The notes beneath the pieces were generated by a model. That model worked only from the letters and a program-made list of their open reading frames with translations. It was not told the origin of the DNA and did not search any database. This document shows positions 5,855 through 6,789 of a stretch of DNA of 6,789 nt, one piece after another (the stretch's first letter is position 1; each line of letters begins with the position of its first letter). The stretch spans positions 1-6,789 of the forward strand of contig JBICIE010000208.1 in assembly GCA_043101635.1 (NCBI GenBank), written 5' to 3'. Made by a program: the position numbers and the translations under genes. Source of the stretch: CAYMJK01 sp043101635 (GTDB lineage Bacteria > Planctomycetota > Phycisphaerae > Phycisphaerales > UBA1924).

Positions 5855-6789
5855 TCAGGAATCGGCGGTGGCGAGCGCCTCGGGGGCGGGAGCGTTGAAC
5901 TGGCGGATCGCCTCGACGATCCGCTCAGCGGTGCGAACGTTGACCAGGCCGGCGGCAGCGTCGATCGGCGGGGTGGCGCCGGTGCGGACCGCCTCCAGGA
6001 AGGACTGGATCTCGGCGACGATCGGCTCGGCGTCATCGATGACAAGCTGCTCGACGTTGACGAGTTCATCCCACTTGAGATCGGTCAGGTCGGCGCCGCC
6101 GCGGAGCTGCTCGTGGATCTCGCGCATCTGGATCTCGTTGGCCAGACGCCGGATGATCACGCCGGTCTTGGCGCCGTAGTCGATCTTGATGTAGGCGTCC
6201 TCGCCGGTGATGCGCGTGACCCGCTCGGTCTTCAGGGCCAGCCGGCTGCAGGTGATGTTGGCGACGCACGAGCCGCCGGGGCGGCGGAAGGTGAGCCGGG
6301 CGTTGCAGATGTCTTCGTGCTCGGTGACGACGGCGACGCCGGCGGCCTGGATCTCATCGGGCTCCTGGCCGCCCATGAGCATCAGCACGACGTCGAGATC
6401 GTGGATCATCATGTCCATGACGACGCCGATGTCGACGGAGCGGAAGGTCATGGGGCTGACGCGGCTGACCTCGATGAAGCGGGGGCTGATGCCCTCGCCG
6501 TTGCGCGTCGCCTTCTGCATGGCCCGCATGATCGGGTTGAAGCGCTCGATGTGGCCGACCATGAGCGTGGCGCCGCTGCGCTCGGCGACTTCCTTGATCG
6601 CCTCAGCGTCGCGGACATCGCCGGCCAGCGGCTTCTCGATCAGGCAGGCGACGCCGGCGGAGAGCAGCGCCTCGGCAATCTCGCGATGGCGGGTGGTGGG
6701 CGCGGCGATGCTGACGGCGTCCACCCCGGCGTCGATCAGTTCGTCGACGCTGGCCATGGGCCGGGCGCCGTGCTTGTGGGCGATGTCGG
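5855..6789 (-). CDS. Gfo/Idh/MocA-family NAD(P)-dependent oxidoreductase (N-terminus outside window)
   Basis: The gene enters from the right edge; about 310 residues are visible and about 40, including the dinucleotide-binding glycine loop, are probably missing. The frame reads DIAHKHGARPMASVDELIDA at the edge, so the first in-frame ATG (6757) is internal. Family features are VDAVSIAAPTTRHREIAEAL, the conserved EKPLAGD (Lys of the EKP motif), VGHIERFNP, and DMMIHDLDVVLML, whose His and Asp lie near the active site in related enzymes. A GHxERFNP plus HDLD pattern recalls UDP-N-acetylglucosamine 3-dehydrogenases (GnnA-like), which prepare 3-amino sugars. That narrower assignment comes from memory of the motif and is tentative. 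It is read into the S1 gene with a 16-nt gap. Confidence 0.85.
   Translation of the reverse strand, partial: DIAHKHGARPMASVDELIDAGVDAVSIAAPTTRHREIAEALLSAGVACLIEKPLAGDVRDAEAIKEVAERSGATLMVGHIERFNPIMRAMQKATRNGEGISPRFIEVSRVSPMTFRSVDIGVVMDMMIHDLDVVLMLMGGQEPDEIQAAGVAVVTEHEDICNARLTFRRPGGSCVANITCSRLALKTERVTRITGEDAYIKIDYGAKTGVIIRRLANEIQMREIHEQLRGGADLTDLKWDELVNVEQLVIDDAEPIVAEIQSFLEAVRTGATPPIDAAAGLVNVRTAERIVEAIRQFNAPAPEALATADS

Noticed and set aside
5839..6069. N-terminal extension of the S1 protein upstream of 5838
   Set aside because: The extension is Ser/Pro/Arg-rich shadow sequence overlapping the conserved C-terminal part of the oxidoreductase gene in another frame; a start at 5838 or 5829 fits better.

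Overview
This window is a GC-rich, tightly packed bacterial chromosomal segment with no mobile element, CRISPR array, rRNA or tRNA that I can see. The start of a coiled-coil protein resembling zinc-ribbon proteins, a CdsA whose signature ends in PGMGGVLDVID, and an S1-repeat protein with a basic Gly/Lys tail together suggest a planctomycete-like organism, perhaps Phycisphaerae. That placement is a judgement from family resemblance, not a search result. Few genes have a strong Shine-Dalgarno sequence, which fits that guess but does not prove it.

Layout, left to right. Positions 1-155 are a perfect inverted repeat (57-bp arms, 41-nt spacer) that reaches the window edge. It cuts the first gene, a coiled-coil protein whose N-terminus reads leftward from 231; the next residues of the same protein appear in the opposite orientation at 58-98. 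This looks like a fold-back (snap-back) chimera at a contig end. Leftward from 1867 to the left end runs ruvA (Holliday junction binding), cdsA (CDP-diacylglycerol synthase) and then the truncated gene. A short divergent gap (1868-1952) separates these from a rightward group: a soluble CapD/PglF/FlaA1-type nucleotide-sugar 4,6-dehydratase (1953-3461), a small helical protein of unknown function (3565-3852) and dut, a trimeric dUTPase (3878-4351). dut converges with only 8 bp between stop codons on a leftward pair: a four-repeat S1 RNA-binding protein (4360-5838), preceded by a Gfo/Idh/MocA oxidoreductase (5855 to the right edge, N-terminus missing).

The genes are mainly housekeeping: recombination (RuvA), phospholipid precursor synthesis (CdsA), nucleotide-pool sanitation (Dut), RNA binding or translation (S1) and probable UDP-sugar metabolism for the envelope (the dehydratase and perhaps the Gfo/Idh enzyme). 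I see no convincing new multi-gene system. The points most worth checking are the left-end inverted repeat, the membrane-free form of the CapD-like enzyme and the small unassigned gene next to dut.
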